In this document: one piece after another, positions 5,726 to 7,013 of the stretch
Layout: every line of letters begins with the position of its first letter
Position numbering within the stretch: the first letter of the stretch is position 1
NCBI GenBank assembly: GCA_021788515.1
Contig: JAJYKN010000065.1
Location: forward strand, 1-7,013
DNA from: Nitrospirota bacterium
GTDB taxonomy: Bacteria > Nitrospirota > UBA9217
Length of the DNA: 7,013 nt
Reading direction: 5' to 3'
Position numbers and translations under genes: made by a program
The notes under the pieces: model-generated
What the model was told of the DNA's origin: nothing
The model's input: the letters and a program-made list of their open reading frames with translations, nothing else
Databases searched by the model: none

Positions 5726-6651
5726 TAGTGGCCTCCTGCCTGAGAGAGAAGTAACGACGGGGTAAGCGTCAGTTCGAAAATGATCTTGACCGTCACCGCC
5801 AGCACGATGCCGGCGAGCAATATTTTGAGCTGGTCTGCCTTCAGCTTCCTGCCGAACACCGCGCCGACCTGGGCGCCCACGGTGGAGCCCAGAAGCAGCA
5901 GCACGGCCAGGATGAAATCCACGCTGTGGTTGGTATAGGCCTGGAGGAACGTGACTTCGATACAGGTGAACAGGATCTGGAATAGGCTTGTTCCGACCAC
6001 AACGTGCATGGGCATCCTGAGCATATAGACCATGATCGGGACCATCAGAAAGCCTCCGCCCACTCCCATGATCGCCGCAAGAATGCCCACGAACCCGCCG
6101 AGGACGATGGGGACGAAAATGGAATGAGTGATTCCCGATTTTTCAAACCGGGTCTGGAGCGGCAAAGACTTGAGGAACCTGCCCATGGCCGATTCCTTCT
6201 CTTCCTTCGCTTCTTCGACAACGGTGTTCTTTTTCTTTTTCATGCTCTGAAGGCTTTCGATGAACATGTAAACGCCCACAATGCCGAGCATCAGGACGTA
6301 GGTCATCTTGATCACGAAATCCGCATTTCCCATGGCATGCAGCAGCTTGATCCCCTGCACGCCCACAATACCGCCCAGAAAACCGCCGGCCAGGAGGTAG
6401 AGCCCCATTTTAAAATCAACATTGCCGACCTTCCAGTGCGCGTAGGTGCCGGACGTCGACGCAGCCACGATCTGGTTGGAATCGGTCGCCGCAGCAACCG
6501 TCGAGGGGATGCCGAACATGATGAGAAGCGGCGTCATGAGAAAGCCGCCGCCTACGCCGAACAGGCCGGAAAGCAGCCCAACTGCAAGCCCCAGCCCCAC
6601 AGGAACCAAAATATTGATGCTTGTTAATGCCACCGGTAAATACAAGTACAT
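5725..6651 (-). CDS. TauE/SafE family permease (putative sulfite/organosulfur anion exporter)
   Basis: This 308-aa inner-membrane protein has the two-fold repeat typical of the family. The glycine-rich motif GLFGVGGGFLMTPLL occurs at about 29-43 and again as IMGVGGGFLMVPIMV at 195-209, each early in a half of about four membrane segments. A charged cytoplasmic loop rich in Lys/Glu (about 137-170) separates the halves and is longer than in small family members. TauE/SafE proteins are linked to export of sulfite, sulfoacetate and related anions, but substrates are rarely proven, so no specific gene name is given. The start at 6651 has AGGAG about eight bases upstream. It is the first gene of a tight operon with Alph_Pro_TM and the tandem Usp. 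Confidence 0.93.
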   Translation of the reverse strand: MYLYLPVALTSINILVPVGLGLAVGLLSGLFGVGGGFLMTPLLIMFGIPSTVAAATDSNQIVAASTSGTYAHWKVGNVDFKMGLYLLAGGFLGGIVGVQGIKLLHAMGNADFVIKMTYVLMLGIVGVYMFIESLQSMKKKKNTVVEEAKEEKESAMGRFLKSLPLQTRFEKSGITHSIFVPIVLGGFVGILAAIMGVGGGFLMVPIMVYMLRMPMHVVVGTSLFQILFTCIEVTFLQAYTNHSVDFILAVLLLLGSTVGAQVGAVFGRKLKADQLKILLAGIVLAVTVKIIFELTLTPSLLLSQAGGH

Positions 6652-6678
6652 TGTCTCACTCCTTCTCTTCGAATTTTA

Positions 6679-6706
6679 AATTTAAATATGGCACTCTATT
6701 CTTCAA
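6679..6706 (-). promoter_or_regulatory. Candidate sigma70-type promoter for the TauE operon
   Basis: Minus strand: TTGAAG (6706-6701), a 16-nt spacer, then TAAATT (6684-6679) in a strongly AT-rich stretch. Each box matches consensus at four of six positions. It lies about 30-55 nt upstream of the permease ATG. The AT-rich block could offer other -10 choices such as TAAAAT. Confidence 0.3.
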
Positions 6707-6710
6707 TCGC

Positions 6711-6720
6711 TCTCCGGAGA
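6711..6720. promoter_or_regulatory. Perfect 10-bp palindrome upstream of the TauE operon promoter
   Basis: TCTCCGGAGA is fully self-complementary and sits just upstream of the candidate -35 box. It could be a regulator binding site, but no known operator is recognised. Confidence 0.25.
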
Positions 6721-6726
6721 ACATTG

Positions 6727-6749
6727 TTTTCCGAAGAATAAACGGAAAA
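6727..6749. repeat. Inverted repeat between the edge gene and the TauE operon
   Basis: TTTTCCG (6727-6733) and CGGAAAA (6743-6749) form a 7-bp stem with a nine-base loop, directly after the stop of the edge gene. On the minus strand no T-run follows the stem, so it is not a clear terminator, though it may stabilise the 3' end of the upstream message. Confidence 0.35.
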
Positions 6750-6751
6750 GT

Positions 6752-6955
6752 TCAGCAGGCCATGCCACAGGCCTGTCTGGTCATGGTCACGATCGGCCGC
6801 GAAGCGGTCCGGACGAGCCGGTTCAGGTCCTTGGATGAAACCGTGTCGCTCCCCGTCACCGCAGGGCTCAGGACCACCTTGTCGATCCCTGCATGGTTCT
6901 TCAGGAACGCCCTGATTCCTGATACCACATCAAGATCGGTGTCCTGGACGCTCAC
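6752..6955 (-). CDS. C-terminal part of a probable Usp-like (HUP-fold) protein, likely truncated by the window edge
   Basis: The reported frame runs from a GTG at 6955 (AGGA six bases upstream) to TGA at 6752, 67 aa. The same frame is open back to 7003, giving coding-like residues KVLAGLVEKCLKEGIRV just before the GTG. The TAA that closes it (7004-7006) includes the first base of a possible adapter remnant, so the gene may simply continue off the edge. I recognise no family by exact motif. The order of elements (a helix ending IRAFLKNH, a strand DKVVLSP, a helix LNRLVRTA, a strand RPIVTM) resembles the last third of a UspA domain, but the ATP loop G-x2-G-x9-G-S is absent. The C-terminus ends RQACGMAC with two cysteines four residues apart. 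The neighbouring Usp genes fit this reading. Function is unknown. Confidence 0.5.
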   Translation of the reverse strand: MSVQDTDLDVVSGIRAFLKNHAGIDKVVLSPAVTGSDTVSSKDLNRLVRTASRPIVTMTRQACGMAC

Positions 6956-7005
6956 CCGGATTCCTTCCTTGAGACATTTTTCAACGAGCCCGGCAAGTAC
7001 TTTTT

Positions 7006-7013
7006 AGATCGGA
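7006..7013 (+). other. Possible Illumina adapter remnant at the window end
   Basis: The last eight bases, AGATCGGA, equal the first eight of the common TruSeq adapter (AGATCGGAAGAGC). If this is a contig end, these bases may not be genomic. The match is short and could be chance. Confidence 0.4.

Noticed and set aside
6756..6775. CAGGCC/GGCCTG inverted repeat at the end of the edge gene as a terminator
   Set aside because: It lies within the coding region, its loop is eight bases, and only a short TTTT follows several bases later on the minus strand.

Overview
The window is a stretch of bacterial chromosome (possibly a contig end) in which every supported gene lies on the minus strand, so transcription runs from about 7000 towards 1. 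The set suggests a Gram-negative-type bacterium: a TauE/SafE permease with its Alph_Pro_TM partner, several universal stress proteins and a stand-alone TatA. A Desulfobacterota or Nitrospirota relative fits the gene style, but that is inference; no rRNA, tRNA or other taxonomic marker is present.

Layout in transcription order. (1) 6752-7005: the C-terminal end of a gene with a Usp-like fold pattern, probably cut off by the window edge; the last eight bases match the start of a common Illumina adapter. (2) 6651-4023: a tight operon of a TauE/SafE permease, an exported Alph_Pro_TM (TIGR02186-type) membrane-anchored protein and a tandem two-domain universal stress protein, with a 1-nt overlap and a 2-nt gap at the junctions. 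(3) 3864-3439: a single-domain universal stress protein with a degenerate nucleotide loop. (4) 3283-3080: tatA. (5) 2925-42: two overlapping paralogous genes for large multi-pass membrane proteins. Intergenic gaps of about 150 bases precede the single Usp gene, tatA and the first paralogue. They hold weak promoter, hairpin and small-repeat signals.

The most unusual content is the last gene pair. Both proteins begin with a GspE N-terminal/MshEN-like domain but have no ATPase. It is followed by three (first gene) or two (second gene) copies of an expanded DUF202 block. Each block has exactly six consecutive heptads of the form R-T-x-L-A-x-x, then two membrane segments and a conserved D-G-x-x-W-Y-x-P-x-R-K-like end. 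Of 30 heptad first positions, 29 are arginine. I do not recognise this architecture as a described system. It looks like a membrane array of arginine-striped helices, and a polyanion-binding or channel role, by analogy with DUF202 in the yeast VTC complex, is a hypothesis only.

The neighbourhood suggests an envelope and stress theme: anion or organosulfur export, stress nucleotide binding, Tat export, and the multi-DUF202 pair. Co-regulation beyond the TauE operon is not shown by the sequence.
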